In this document: positions 25,143-35,500 of the stretch, piece after piece
How positions within the stretch are numbered: position 1 is the stretch's first letter
Layout of the letters: the number at the start of each line of letters is the position of its first letter
DNA from: an uncultured Bacteroidia bacterium
GTDB taxonomy: Bacteria > Bacteroidota > Bacteroidia > Bacteroidales > F082
Direction: 5' to 3'
DNA length: 51,663 nt
Assembly (NCBI GenBank): GCA_902794155.1
Contig: CADBGN010000021.1
Location: 1 to 51,663 of the forward strand
Notes under the pieces: model-generated
Seen by the model: only the letters and a program-made list of their open reading frames with translations
Databases searched by the model: none
What the model was told of the DNA's origin: nothing
Position numbers and translations under genes: made by a program

Positions 25143-26810
25143 ATGATCCAAGTTTATTGCATCAACAACAAGACGACGAAAGAATTCCCGGAAGGCATGA
25201 CTTTACTAGAGATGCTGCCCGAGTTTGAGTTTGATAGGCCTTATCCCATTGTTTCGGCCAAGGTCAACAATGTTTCGCAAGGTCTGAAGTTCCGCGTTTA
25301 CAACAGCCGTGATGTTGAGTTCCTCGACCTTACGCACCACACGGCGCGTCTTGTTTATTTTAGATCGTTAGGTTTCCTGCTTTTCAAGGCCGCACAGGAT
25401 CTGTTCCCAGATAGCAAACTGAACATGGAGCATCCCATCTCCAAAGGCTTTTATTGCCGTATCAAGAAAAACGATGGCAAGATACTTGATGGCAACGACA
25501 TCGCCGCTCTCAGATTGCGAATGAGGAATATCGTAGCCGAGGACATTCAGTTCCATCGTCATGAGGCTCGCATCGAGGATGCCATCAAAATGTTCGGCAA
25601 GCTAGGGCAGGAGGATAAGGTGAAGTTATTTGAAACCAGTGGAAAAGCTTATACTGATTACTATACTTTGGATGATACTCCAGACTATTATTATGGTCGC
25701 TTGGTGCCTTCCACGGGTTACCTTGGCATTTGGGATATCGAAGCTTATCGTGATGGTATCTTGGTGCGCATTCCCGACCGCGACCATCCTGACCGCTTGG
25801 CCGAGATGCAAGACCAGCCCAAGACCTTCGAGGTGTTTTCGGAAAGCCTGAAATGGAATGACATCATGGGCTTGAGTACGGTTGGCGATGTCAACCATGC
25901 CTGCCAAAATGGGATGGCAAGGGAGTTGGTGCAAGTGGCTGAGGCCTTGCAGGAGAAGAAGATTGTGCAGATAGCCGAGGAGATCAATCGTCGTTATCAC
26001 AGCGAGAACCCTGTACGCTTGGTGCTGATTACGGGTCCGAGTAGCAGCGGCAAGACCACCTTCTGCAGTCGTGTCAGCATCCAGTTGAAAGCTTGTGGAC
26101 TGAAGCCCATCTCTTTCTCGACGGATGACTATTTCGTCAACCGTGTGGACACACCCAAACTACCTGACGGCACATACGACTTCGACAATTTCGATACCGT
26201 TGACCATGCCGCCCTCGAACGCGACTTGATTGCATTGCTGAAAGGAGAGGAGATAGAAGTGCCGGAGTACAATTTCGTCACGGGCATGCGCGAATACAAT
26301 GGCAAGAAACTACAGCTGAAAGAAGGAACTGTTTTGCTATTGGAAGGCATCCATGCATTGAACCCCATGCTGACGGACCAGATTCCCGAGTCGACCAAGT
26401 TCCGCATCTTTATCTCCACTCTGACCAGTACTGCGCTGGATGACCACAACGCCATCCCGACAGATGACAACCGGTTGCTGCGCCGCATCGTGCGTGACTA
26501 CAACAAAGGTGCGTTTACGGCGCGCCAGACTATCAGCCAATGGGCTAGTGTGCGTGCAGCCGAGGAGAAATGGATCAATCCGTATCAGGAGAATGCCGAT
26601 GTGATGTTCAACTCTGCCTATCTATTGGAGTTTGCCGTCATGCGCAACCATGCCGAGAGCATTTTGGCCACCGTGCCGAACAATTGTCCCGAATACACCG
26701 AGGCGCACCGACTGCTGCGCTTCCTGCATTATTTCACGCCTGTCTCCGACAAGGAGATTCCGGCTACATCCATGCTGCGTCAGTTCATCGGCGGCAGCAG
26801 TTTCATGTAA
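25143..26810 (+). CDS. Nucleoside (uridine) kinase-like protein with TGS/ThrRS-type N-terminus
   Basis: A 555-aa cytoplasmic protein with the architecture common in Bacteroidota. The N-terminal region (about 1-280) resembles the TGS and second domains of threonyl-tRNA synthetase, with MEHPISKGFYCRI and TGYLGIWDIEAY. A uridine kinase/PRK domain follows (about 290-500) with P-loop ITGPSSSGKTTF, SFSTDDYFVNR and LLEGIHALNPM. It probably phosphorylates a nucleoside such as uridine with ATP or GTP; the role of the synthetase-like half is not established. Length and domain order look intact. Confidence 0.85.
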   Translation: MIQVYCINNKTTKEFPEGMTLLEMLPEFEFDRPYPIVSAKVNNVSQGLKFRVYNSRDVEFLDLTHHTARLVYFRSLGFLLFKAAQDLFPDSKLNMEHPISKGFYCRIKKNDGKILDGNDIAALRLRMRNIVAEDIQFHRHEARIEDAIKMFGKLGQEDKVKLFETSGKAYTDYYTLDDTPDYYYGRLVPSTGYLGIWDIEAYRDGILVRIPDRDHPDRLAEMQDQPKTFEVFSESLKWNDIMGLSTVGDVNHACQNGMARELVQVAEALQEKKIVQIAEEINRRYHSENPVRLVLITGPSSSGKTTFCSRVSIQLKACGLKPISFSTDDYFVNRVDTPKLPDGTYDFDNFDTVDHAALERDLIALLKGEEIEVPEYNFVTGMREYNGKKLQLKEGTVLLLEGIHALNPMLTDQIPESTKFRIFISTLTSTALDDHNAIPTDDNRLLRRIVRDYNKGAFTARQTISQWASVRAAEEKWINPYQENADVMFNSAYLLEFAVMRNHAESILATVPNNCPEYTEAHRLLRFLHYFTPVSDKEIPATSMLRQFIGGSSFM

Positions 26811-26817
26811 AACCTAA

Positions 26818-26906
26818 GGTCCCTGAGCTCGTCGAAGGGCCGAAAGCAAAATGGCGGTGCTTCGATACTTTGACATGCTCAGTACTCAGCAACCTGCCTC
26901 AATTAA
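26818..26906. repeat. Dispersed hairpin repeat CCCTGAGCTCGTCGAAGGG, copy 2
   Basis: The core (26821-26839) matches that at 22862-22880. Downstream, 26860-26906 contains GCTTCGATACTTTGACATGC and TCAGTACTCAG, a partial reverse complement of the core, so this copy is a longer inverted pair. It lies between the kinase and nadE genes. Confidence 0.6.
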
Positions 26907-26940
26907 ACAATTAAACGATTCAACAATTCAACAAAAAAAC

Positions 26941-27690
26941 ATGTATACATTTAACGCAAAACAAGTAAAAGACCAAGTCGTCCAATGGATTCGCGACTGG
27001 TTTGAAGTGAACGGAAAAGGCTGCAACGCCGTCATCGGTATCTCGGGCGGCAAGGATAGCAGCGTCGTAGCTGGCCTTTGTGCTGAAGCCCTCGGCAAGG
27101 ATCGCGTCATTGGCGTTACCATGCCCAATGGCGTTCAACCCGACATCGACGACAGTATGAAGCTCATCAACCATCTGGGCATCCGCCATTGTTGTGTCAA
27201 CATCGGCGACACCTATAATACATTGATAGCTGCCGTTAAAGAACAACTCGGCACTTTGGATGCCGAAGTCAGCCGTCAGACCACGATTAACCTGCCTCCA
27301 CGCCTGCGTATGAGTACTTTGTATGCCGTCTCGCAGTCGATGAACGGCCGTGTGGCCAACACCTGCAACCTATCCGAGGACTGGGTGGGTTATTCGACAC
27401 GCTATGGTGATGCCGCCGGCGACTTTGCTCCATTGGGTGGACTTACTGTGCAGGAAGTCAAGGCGATAGGGAAGGAGTTGGGCTTACCTATCGAGTTGGT
27501 GGAGAAGACCCCATCAGATGGTCTTACCAATAAGAGCGATGAGGATAACTTGGGATTCACTTACGCTGTGTTGGACAACTACATTCGCACCGGCGTCTGC
27601 AACGACCCCAAAACCAAGGCCCTCATCGACCACAAGCACATCACCAACCTCTTCAAATTGCAGCCGATACCGCATTTCGAGTACGTATAA
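26941..27690 (+). CDS. nadE: NH3-dependent NAD(+) synthetase
   Basis: A 249-aa single-domain NadE. The start at 26941 gives MYTFNAKQVKDQVVQWIRDW; longer readings run through the dispersed repeat. The PP-loop ATPase motif is GISGGKDSSVV (about 29-39). Substrate-site residues are in TCNLSEDWVGYSTRYGDAAGDF (about 140-161), and TPSDGLTNKSDEDNLGF (about 190-206) follows. There is no N-terminal glutaminase domain, so the enzyme should use ammonia directly to amidate deamido-NAD+, the last step of NAD synthesis. Confidence 0.93.
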   Translation: MYTFNAKQVKDQVVQWIRDWFEVNGKGCNAVIGISGGKDSSVVAGLCAEALGKDRVIGVTMPNGVQPDIDDSMKLINHLGIRHCCVNIGDTYNTLIAAVKEQLGTLDAEVSRQTTINLPPRLRMSTLYAVSQSMNGRVANTCNLSEDWVGYSTRYGDAAGDFAPLGGLTVQEVKAIGKELGLPIELVEKTPSDGLTNKSDEDNLGFTYAVLDNYIRTGVCNDPKTKALIDHKHITNLFKLQPIPHFEYV

Positions 27691-27884
27691 AAATTATGAA
27701 GCCTATGGAGAAAATTGCGCGCTTCAGAGGAATGACAAAATAAAATAAGACAATCGTCGTTGATAAGAAAGATTTGTTGTGGAAGTTGTCGCAGGAAAAG
27801 GGACTTCGTTTGCCAACAGATTTAAAAAATTGCAGATTTCTTCTGTTTTAGGTTGATCTGAACGAACATTGAAACTATAATAAT

Positions 27885-28919
27885 ATGAATATGAAAAGAC
27901 TGATGCTTGCATTGCTCATATTGGTGGCCTGTAGCCAATTGATTGCCCAAAGCGGCAATGTCAAGGATGTGCGCCAGACCTATCTTTGGGATGTGACCTT
28001 GTCCATGCAGGGGAAAGCAACAGGGGCTCCTGATATTTGGGATCAGGTAAAGGAGGCCATGATTGCCGACATTCAACAAGTCAGCGATGACCGTACCGAG
28101 ATTGTCGTGATTCCATTCCAGCACATTGCGTTGGAGGAATGGCGGGAATTTGCAACAACCACAGGGAAGTCCGCTCTTATCGCTAAAATAAAGGCATATA
28201 AGATTCCGCTTCATAATTTTGGCGGTAAGATGACCACGATGACTTGTCTTTATGAGCCGTTGCAATATGTGGTGGACAAGGTACTGTCGCCCGACAAGGT
28301 GGATGTGCTTAAACTGATGACGGACGGCATTCCCGATGAACACCAGAGCGAATATGAAGCATTATTGGGGAATTGGTGCCAGATTGCCAAAGAGAAGGAT
28401 GCTTATGGTTTTTACATCATGCTTACCTCCCAAGCTGTAGCAGGAAGAACAGTGCTGGAGATGATCAATCCCTGTCATTTTGGAATGGTTGATGTCGCTG
28501 GCATCGGTGGTACCAACGTGTCTACACTTATGCTGACGCCCCAGCAGGCTATCGCCATCAATGTTCGTGAGGATTTGAAAAAAGAACTTACCATTAGATT
28601 TGCACACGATGGAAGTGGCCTACTCCAACCAGGCTACAAGGTGCATGTGTATTCTAATGCAAACAACTATGTGCGTGTTGACCAGGAGGTGATTATTCGT
28701 GAAGACTACACGGTTTCATTGAAAGCTGATTACTTGATGAGTGAGACGGAAATGAAGAGCGTTTTGCCTGTTGAAGAGAATGAAGTCGTACTCTTATTTG
28801 CCGAACCAGGTAGAGGAATGGACCAGTATCCTTATGCCATGACGCAGATCAAAGATACTCCTGTCTCCTTGGAGATGATTAACAAACCTGAAAAAACTGT
28901 TAAATTCCATGTGCTATAA
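27885..28919 (+). CDS. Exported von Willebrand factor A (vWA) domain protein, operon gene 1
   Basis: A 344-aa protein with a signal peptide (1-22). Cleavage after AQ or lipidation at Cys16 (LLILVAC) are both possible. The vWA fold begins directly with YLWDVTLSM, the MIDAS motif in DxTxS form (Asp36, Thr38, Ser40). A Thr-rich loop (TTMTC) and the third MIDAS acidic residue in LMTDGIPD (Asp147) follow, so metal binding looks intact. The C-terminal third (about 220-344) is a predicted beta-rich tail. It is the first gene of a six-gene operon; no TAnnTTTG box was found in the 194 bp upstream, which otherwise hold nothing recognisable. A metal-dependent ligand sensor or scaffold in the periplasm is the likely role. 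Confidence 0.75.
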   Translation: MNMKRLMLALLILVACSQLIAQSGNVKDVRQTYLWDVTLSMQGKATGAPDIWDQVKEAMIADIQQVSDDRTEIVVIPFQHIALEEWREFATTTGKSALIAKIKAYKIPLHNFGGKMTTMTCLYEPLQYVVDKVLSPDKVDVLKLMTDGIPDEHQSEYEALLGNWCQIAKEKDAYGFYIMLTSQAVAGRTVLEMINPCHFGMVDVAGIGGTNVSTLMLTPQQAIAINVREDLKKELTIRFAHDGSGLLQPGYKVHVYSNANNYVRVDQEVIIREDYTVSLKADYLMSETEMKSVLPVEENEVVLLFAEPGRGMDQYPYAMTQIKDTPVSLEMINKPEKTVKFHVL

Positions 28920-29844
28920 TAGAATTCTCTTATCGGCAACATTCTGCCTTTTGATGCTCTTTGCATCTTGCAAAAAAAAGGTTGAGGACGAGACGGCTCC
29001 TACCCGTTGGGGCAGGGAGAACTATTACGAAAAGTTCCTTTGGAAGAAGCATGTGCCTGATACACTGTATAAGACCATGGAGTTTGATTTCAGCCAGGAT
29101 GCTAAGAACTTCATGGACAAACCACTGCGTTTGGGATTGTACAAGAAAACAGATAGCGGGAAGATGATGCCCGTGACTGGGAGCGAGATGACTGTATATA
29201 TGGATGGCAAGAGATGTGAGGACAACATCATTGACGTGGAACCAGGTACTGACCAATTGAAAGTGGGCATTGTATTCAACCCTGACGCAGAAAACAAGGT
29301 TCACCATTGGTTCTTCCGTGCCGTGGACGATGGCGGTTTGGAGCGTATCAACGACATGGCTCCCGATGTCTTTAATTCCGATAACGCATCGTTGATGGAT
29401 ATAGAGGTGGAGAAGCATAAAGTGATGAACCCGCTGAAAGAATGCGTTCTAATTATTGGTATGGTTCTGTTGGCCGCACTTTTAGTATGGCTGTTTGTGC
29501 TGAAAAGAATGTTCTTCCCGATCTTTAGGGTGGGCAAAGTGGTGCTGACGGATCCGATACCATATAATAGTTTGAAGAAACTAAGAGGATACCGAAAAAT
29601 GGTCATGACGAATAAAATAGTGAAGCAAAGCGCTTTGAGTATGCTGTTCACGGGAAAGATCCAATATGAAGTGAACCAGATTTGGACATCGGATGTTACC
29701 ATTGAGCCGCGAGACAGAAATAGTGTTCGTCTACGCTATCCAAGCAATAGCTATATTGCTAACGCACATGTACTAAAGACCAATGAAGAGTACACGATTC
29801 AAAACATTACAACTGGAAACAAGACAATAATAAAAGTATATTAA
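28909..29844 (+). CDS. Lipoprotein with one membrane helix, operon gene 2
   Basis: A 311-aa protein overlapping gene 1 by 11 bases. It has a lipoprotein signal (lipobox LFASC, Cys21, followed by KKK), an exported segment of about 155 residues, one strong transmembrane helix (about 178-200, IIGMVLLAALLVWLFVL) followed by basic residues, and a C-terminal domain of about 110 residues rich in predicted beta strands. By charge the C-terminal domain should face the cytoplasm. It is thus a candidate connector between the periplasmic vWA protein and the cytoplasmic tubulin-like protein encoded next. I do not recognise the family. Confidence 0.65.
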   Translation: MCYNRILLSATFCLLMLFASCKKKVEDETAPTRWGRENYYEKFLWKKHVPDTLYKTMEFDFSQDAKNFMDKPLRLGLYKKTDSGKMMPVTGSEMTVYMDGKRCEDNIIDVEPGTDQLKVGIVFNPDAENKVHHWFFRAVDDGGLERINDMAPDVFNSDNASLMDIEVEKHKVMNPLKECVLIIGMVLLAALLVWLFVLKRMFFPIFRVGKVVLTDPIPYNSLKKLRGYRKMVMTNKIVKQSALSMLFTGKIQYEVNQIWTSDVTIEPRDRNSVRLRYPSNSYIANAHVLKTNEEYTIQNITTGNKTIIKVY

Positions 29845-29847
29845 ACT

Positions 29848-32586
29848 ATGGCTACAAAGATTAAACGTTGTTTGTACGTCGGACTTGGCGGCACAGGAAT
29901 GAATACGCTTCTTCACACCAAGAAGATGTTTGTCGACACCTATGGTGAGGTCCCTCCCATGATTGGATTCTTGGGAATTGATACTGATGGCGGTGCTTAC
30001 AAGAAATCGCTCCTTTCCAACAAAGGAGAGGAGGTGACTCTTGACCCCATGGAGCAGCTTCCTATCATTGTGAAGCGCGCTCGTCCTATCTATGACATTA
30101 ATAAGGAGGCTTTCTCCTGGATACACGAGGATAACCTGTATGCGTTGACTTCCATGGAGCTGGGCGCTGGTCAGGTTCGTACCAATGGGCGTTTCGCATT
30201 TACGGTGAATTATGATGACATCAACCGTAAAGTAGAGACCATGTTGGCCCAAATAACCAATGCGCATATTATTAATAATGACAAATATGAATTGCTGGGT
30301 ACCAACACGGAAATTCATATGGTCTTCTCGGTTTGCGGCGGCACAGGATGCGGCACATTTATTAATATGGCCTACCTGCTTCATGAAAAGGCTCCTTCAT
30401 GCAAATTGACGGGATATGCCGTCCTTCCTGATGTCTTCAAGCAAATGTCCAATTCAGGTATGGCAAAGGTTGCTCCTAATGCCTATGGTGCCATTGTGGA
30501 TTTGGATTATTTGATGCATATGGGAATCGGTAGCAAGCCCGTGAAGATGGATTACATTAATGGCTCTGTCGACATCAAGGACCGTCCTTTCAACTCGGTC
30601 ATTTTCATTGACAATAAGAATGAAAAGGGCGACACCTATACCCATGTGGATGAACTGGCCGAAATGATTAGCCTGGCGTTGGTAACCTCGGCGGGCGAGC
30701 TTTCCACGGCTTCGGCGAGTGTGAGCGACAACCTGGAGAAAAACATCCGCGAAGGGTCAATGGATATCGAAAACAAAAAAGCATGGGCCGCTGGCATGGG
30801 TGTTTGCGAGATCATCTATCGTGGACAAGACTTGAGCGACATTTGTGCCATCAAGTCGGCTAAGAATCTTATCGACAGGTTCTTCAATAGCTGTCAGGAT
30901 GCCAACCTGATTGCCAACAATTGGATTGACAACCCGAATGTCAATATTCGTGAGAACGACAACTGCGACCATGTCATCGATTACATTTGCGACAAGACGC
31001 CAAAGTATAAGTTGACCGTCAACGATTATGCCAACCCGAAAGCGGAAGTGGACCAAAACCTCAACATTAATCGTATCAAGGATGAAGAGGTTAACAAGAG
31101 GATTAACGATCTTACCAATCAGGTGCGTGCCGAGTTGAGGAAGCTCATCAACGAGCATATCAATCAAGAATGTGGTGTTTCCACGGTGGAGAATGTTTTG
31201 GAAGCCATCGGTGACCAAGTGGATATCTTCATGAAGGAAATGACGGATGAGAAAGATGAGCTGGTGGCCATGGAACCCATGCGTCAATCTTCTTTGGATA
31301 CGGCATGCGCTGATTTGAGCGAATACGACAAAAAGTTCTTCAAGGTAAAGACCAAGTTGGAAGATTATGCCAATGATGTGTCGGATGCTTGCTTGAGCCT
31401 TGCCGAATGCCGATTGGAGATTGTCAGAAGAACTGCCGCCATCACGGTGTTCAACAATATCAAGGGTATTCTCGCCGAAGCCAGTAGAAAGATAAGTATC
31501 ATCGCCGAAAGCTTCAAGGCTATCAACCGTAGTTTGTCGACCAAACTGGCACGTATCCAAAACAATGTGGGCAAGACTACGGCCACCTTCCAGATTGACT
31601 TGGCCCAAAACTCGCTCAATTCTGTTGGCATTGTGGCCGATGAGATTCAGATTCCCGAGTTTGTGAAGAGCATCCATACGGCTGGCAAAGTGTTTGGCTT
31701 TACCGATCTCTCCAATGATGAGATTGAAGACCTGATCCTTAAGTATACCAAACGTTTGCATACGCCCCGTAATTGGAGGGAAACCACTATTGACGATGTG
31801 TTGGACAAAATGTCGCAAGAAGAGTTTGACAACATCATTCGTGTTGCCATTGAGAAGGCTATGCCTTTGTTCCGTTACGACTATCGTGGATATATGCCCA
31901 AGGAGCGCCCTCAAAACAGCTTTTTTGTAGGCGTGCCTAACAAGCAAATCAATCGCTTGTATAAGAACGACTATTTCAAGAGTAAGTTGACGGGAACGAT
32001 GGATGTGGACTTTGCCAGTATCGGTGTGAGCGACCGCATTATCATCTATCGTCAGGTGGGTGTGGTGCCTGCTTATGCCATCGCAGATCTTCCCGAGTAT
32101 CAGAAAGAATATGAGCAGTGCCGGGTGAATTGCCACTATGACAACATCTTGGAAACGAGGATGAAACGCGAGGACTTCAGCGTGAAACCTAAGAAGACCA
32201 CCGATGAGGACTTGCTCGATTTGTGGGTGAAGGGCTTCATCTTTGGACTTGTGAAGAACGAAAACGGAGAGTATTACTTCAAGAGTCAGGAGCAAGGCGA
32301 TGCCCTCGACGATTTCTGGGTAAAACTGGGTCAATACCGTGACGAGGCGTTTGACACCTTCCGCTTCTACAAGAGCTCTGTCCGAAAGGAGTTCACCGAA
32401 TACTTGGATAACCAAGCCATCAGCATGGGAGCTACTGCCATCAAGAGCATCATCGATGATGTGAAAGAGAACTATTATGACAAGTATTCCCAGATCAATA
32501 TGACCAAGGAGGAGGTGAAGAAGAAGGGCTTTGAGAAAATCCGTGAACTGATTACCAACGAATTGACACATGTAAAGCAACTTTAA
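29848..32586 (+). CDS. Tubulin/FtsZ-like protein, operon gene 3
   Basis: A 912-aa cytoplasmic protein. The N-terminus KRCLYVGLGGTGMNTL is a nucleotide-binding Rossmann start. The tubulin signature appears as VCGGTGCGTF (GGTGCGT, residues 164-170), in the position and form of the GGGTGTG/GGGTGSG loop that contacts GTP phosphates. This fits the tubulin-like (Tubulin_2) group known from genome-context work to sit with vWA proteins and proposed to remodel membranes. The remaining 500-plus residues are long and mostly helical (with stretches such as EEVNKRINDLTNQVRAELRK). No signal peptide or membrane helix. The gap to gene 2 is 3 bp. Polymerisation is an inference from the fold. Confidence 0.75.
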   Translation: MATKIKRCLYVGLGGTGMNTLLHTKKMFVDTYGEVPPMIGFLGIDTDGGAYKKSLLSNKGEEVTLDPMEQLPIIVKRARPIYDINKEAFSWIHEDNLYALTSMELGAGQVRTNGRFAFTVNYDDINRKVETMLAQITNAHIINNDKYELLGTNTEIHMVFSVCGGTGCGTFINMAYLLHEKAPSCKLTGYAVLPDVFKQMSNSGMAKVAPNAYGAIVDLDYLMHMGIGSKPVKMDYINGSVDIKDRPFNSVIFIDNKNEKGDTYTHVDELAEMISLALVTSAGELSTASASVSDNLEKNIREGSMDIENKKAWAAGMGVCEIIYRGQDLSDICAIKSAKNLIDRFFNSCQDANLIANNWIDNPNVNIRENDNCDHVIDYICDKTPKYKLTVNDYANPKAEVDQNLNINRIKDEEVNKRINDLTNQVRAELRKLINEHINQECGVSTVENVLEAIGDQVDIFMKEMTDEKDELVAMEPMRQSSLDTACADLSEYDKKFFKVKTKLEDYANDVSDACLSLAECRLEIVRRTAAITVFNNIKGILAEASRKISIIAESFKAINRSLSTKLARIQNNVGKTTATFQIDLAQNSLNSVGIVADEIQIPEFVKSIHTAGKVFGFTDLSNDEIEDLILKYTKRLHTPRNWRETTIDDVLDKMSQEEFDNIIRVAIEKAMPLFRYDYRGYMPKERPQNSFFVGVPNKQINRLYKNDYFKSKLTGTMDVDFASIGVSDRIIIYRQVGVVPAYAIADLPEYQKEYEQCRVNCHYDNILETRMKREDFSVKPKKTTDEDLLDLWVKGFIFGLVKNENGEYYFKSQEQGDALDDFWVKLGQYRDEAFDTFRFYKSSVRKEFTEYLDNQAISMGATAIKSIIDDVKENYYDKYSQINMTKEEVKKKGFEKIRELITNELTHVKQL

Positions 32587-32591
32587 GGCAG

Positions 32592-35500
32592 ATGAGGCAT
32601 ACAGTGCACATTATGCTTGGCACCGATTCGGCGTCCATGCTATCCAGTATCAAGAAATATGTCATCAAGTATGGTGAACAAGAATTGAAAGCCTACTTCA
32701 GGGCCTTCCAATATCCTGAACTCGGTTCACAAGCCGATGCCAGATTTTTGCCTGCCGAACCGGTTGAGGCAGACGAAAATGTTTTTGTGGCGGGGATTGA
32801 GGAGATGTATGATGTCCAATTTGGGAAACCTTATATGGTTTTCTCCGATAACAGGGCGGAATACTTGAAGGGCTTCTTCAGGTCGCTCTATGATACGAGC
32901 ATTACCATCAACCACCCTGGTGACAGCTCTACGCTGAATTTGTGCGTGTATGTGCCTTTATATTTGAGTGAGTATTGGTCTGTTGTGGAGGAGTTCCTCG
33001 TGGCTATTGAGGCCATTCCCCAAAGCTATCGTGTGGATCTGTTCCTTCTCCCTTATGATACGGCTTTCCTCTTTGAGAAAAAAGAGGAGAATCTGACCGT
33101 GCGTTATTCCGAGTTTGCACGGACATCCAAGGAAGTTTTGGAGGCTATCCTGAAAGCCAAGAAGTCGTATGGCTCGCTGGGCTCACTCGTTATGCTTCAG
33201 AACTGCAATGCAGACGGCACCTCCCTCAATTTAGATGAAGATTCGTTTGTGAGGATTGTCGGCGAATATGCCATGTTGTCGGTGAAACACTATTCCGAGA
33301 TGTTTCATCCTGCGGCTCAAGACCCTAATCGACCTTTGCATGCCTTGGGCATTTCCGTGTTGAGTTTCGACAAGTATTACTTTGTCCAATACCTGTTGCA
33401 CCGTGCCTATGTCCATATCCTAGATCGCGAGAAGGTTTCTCAGTCGGAGGTTGAGGTGAACAAGGTGTCTCAAATAGTACAGGGCTTGTTGAGAAAGAAC
33501 GTGAATGTCTTTTCCAAGTTCTACGACAAGGAGGTGGCTCCAAAGTTAAACAAAAACTTGGACCATACGGAAATCATAAGTCAGATTGGTTCTCCATTGG
33601 ATTGCGAAATAAGCAGGCTGACGGCGGAATTCCAGTCCTACCTCGACAATCCGGATCTTTCCCTACCCGAGAAAAAGGCCACGTTGGCGCAACTCTTGGG
33701 TGAAGATGACGACTTGCTCATTGGATATATGTTCAACAAGCGGCAATTAGTGATTGATGACTGTAGTAGGGAAGTCCTTGACCTCTTTGTGGAAGAGCAT
33801 AATGCCATCTGTGCCTTAAAATCGGCGGATGCTGCTACTGATAAGGCGGGTGAACAAGAAGTGGAACGCCTGCAGGAATTCGCTGCACTATCGAAAGACG
33901 GAAAACCTGTTCAAACCGCTAGTAAACTGTTGGATGATCTGAAGGCGACCAAAGTGTCGATGCGCGAATCGACGAATTATATCCGCCAAAAAACCATTGA
34001 GTTGGAAGGGATTGATATTCAGCGTGTCGACCATATGGAAAGCTTCAAGCGCTTGACCAACGACGGTTTTGTGTTTGAGGGCCATACCTACAAACTTCAA
34101 GGCGACACTAAAGAGATTGACTTGGAGGACGAATACAAGCCTTTGGCGTCGGTGCCCTCTTCAGTGGATTTGAGAGACCAATTCACTGCTGTCAAAGATC
34201 AGGGCGAGATGGGAGCATGCTCCGCTTTTTCATTGGTTGGTATCTTTGAGTATATCTTGAAAAAGAATCAGCAGCCTGATGTCGATTTGAGTGAGCAGTT
34301 TGTTTATTTCAATGCCAGGAATAGCAAGGGAAATTCGAATAGAGATAGCGGCACTTCATTATATGATGTGATTCAGACCTTGAAGAAGGATGGCGTCTGT
34401 TTGGAACAATACTTCCCATACAACCCTGACAATGTTGCTCAAGAGCCACCTGTGGAGGCTTACGACAACGCCAAAAATCGCACTTTGATTAAGGCAAAAA
34501 GGGTGCTGGTCAATCTTCATGATATCAAATCAGCGGTATGTGAGGGCTATCCAGTAGCGGTTTCTTTCAAGATTTTCGACTCTTTCCATCCATGCAAAGG
34601 CTTTATCCGTATTCCAACCGAAAGCGAAATACTGAACGAGAAGTCGGGTAACCATGTAATGGTAATTTGCGGTTATGATGATGAGAACCATTTCTTTGTG
34701 GTAAGGAATTCATGGGGATATGATTTCGGTGACAAGGGTTACTGCTACATTCCTTATGGTTATATTGAGAACGAAGACTTAATCAATTCTGCTTGCATCA
34801 TCACTGAAATTAGCGACACCAAACTGCAAGTGAAAGGCAGAGACCGAAAAGCCGTAGTTTCTTTCGATTTGACGGATTCCTACATTAAGTCGGAGATTTT
34901 GACCAACCTTATTCGTGAAGAGAAAATAAAGCTTGAGCGGCTGAACAAAGAGCTGACTGAAAGGAGCGGTAGTTTCAATACGCTATTCCAGACGCTGGGC
35001 AACAATGGTATTCGGGAGACGCTATGCGATGGTACTAAGGAACGGTTGGATTGGGAGTCTCGCAACCTAACGCGAAAAAAGGACAATCTGCAACAGGAAC
35101 GCCTCGATGAACTTAAGGCCTTTGACAAGGGGACTCGTCGTTGCCATTTGTGTTTCTGGGGAAGCATGGTCACTGTTGTTTTGGTTTATGCTCTCATCTG
35201 CGTGTTTTTGAAGTCATGGAATCCATTGGTCTGCAAACCCAGTTTCTATGTTTATGGTATTATGGCCATTAACGCTATTGTATTCTGGCTCATTATGCGC
35301 CAACGTAAACGTAGGCGCAAGGACTTGGATATGGACTATCAAAAGCAGTTAGAGCATCTGTCTCAAGAGATTTCCATTTGTCAGCACAAAAAGGAAACCA
35401 CGCATTTGAAAACGCACTTGGCGGGTATGATCATTGACTCGCTATACAAATTGGAGAGAAACCTTCATTCCAAATACAATGGTTTGCGCTCCTACGTGGG

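Noticed and set aside
30757-32580. 607-codon open frame antisense to the tubulin-like gene
   Set aside because: It lies wholly opposite a gene with clear motifs and has no recognisable domain, signal or promoter; it is a by-product of codon bias. The same holds for long frames opposite tex, nnr and purD.
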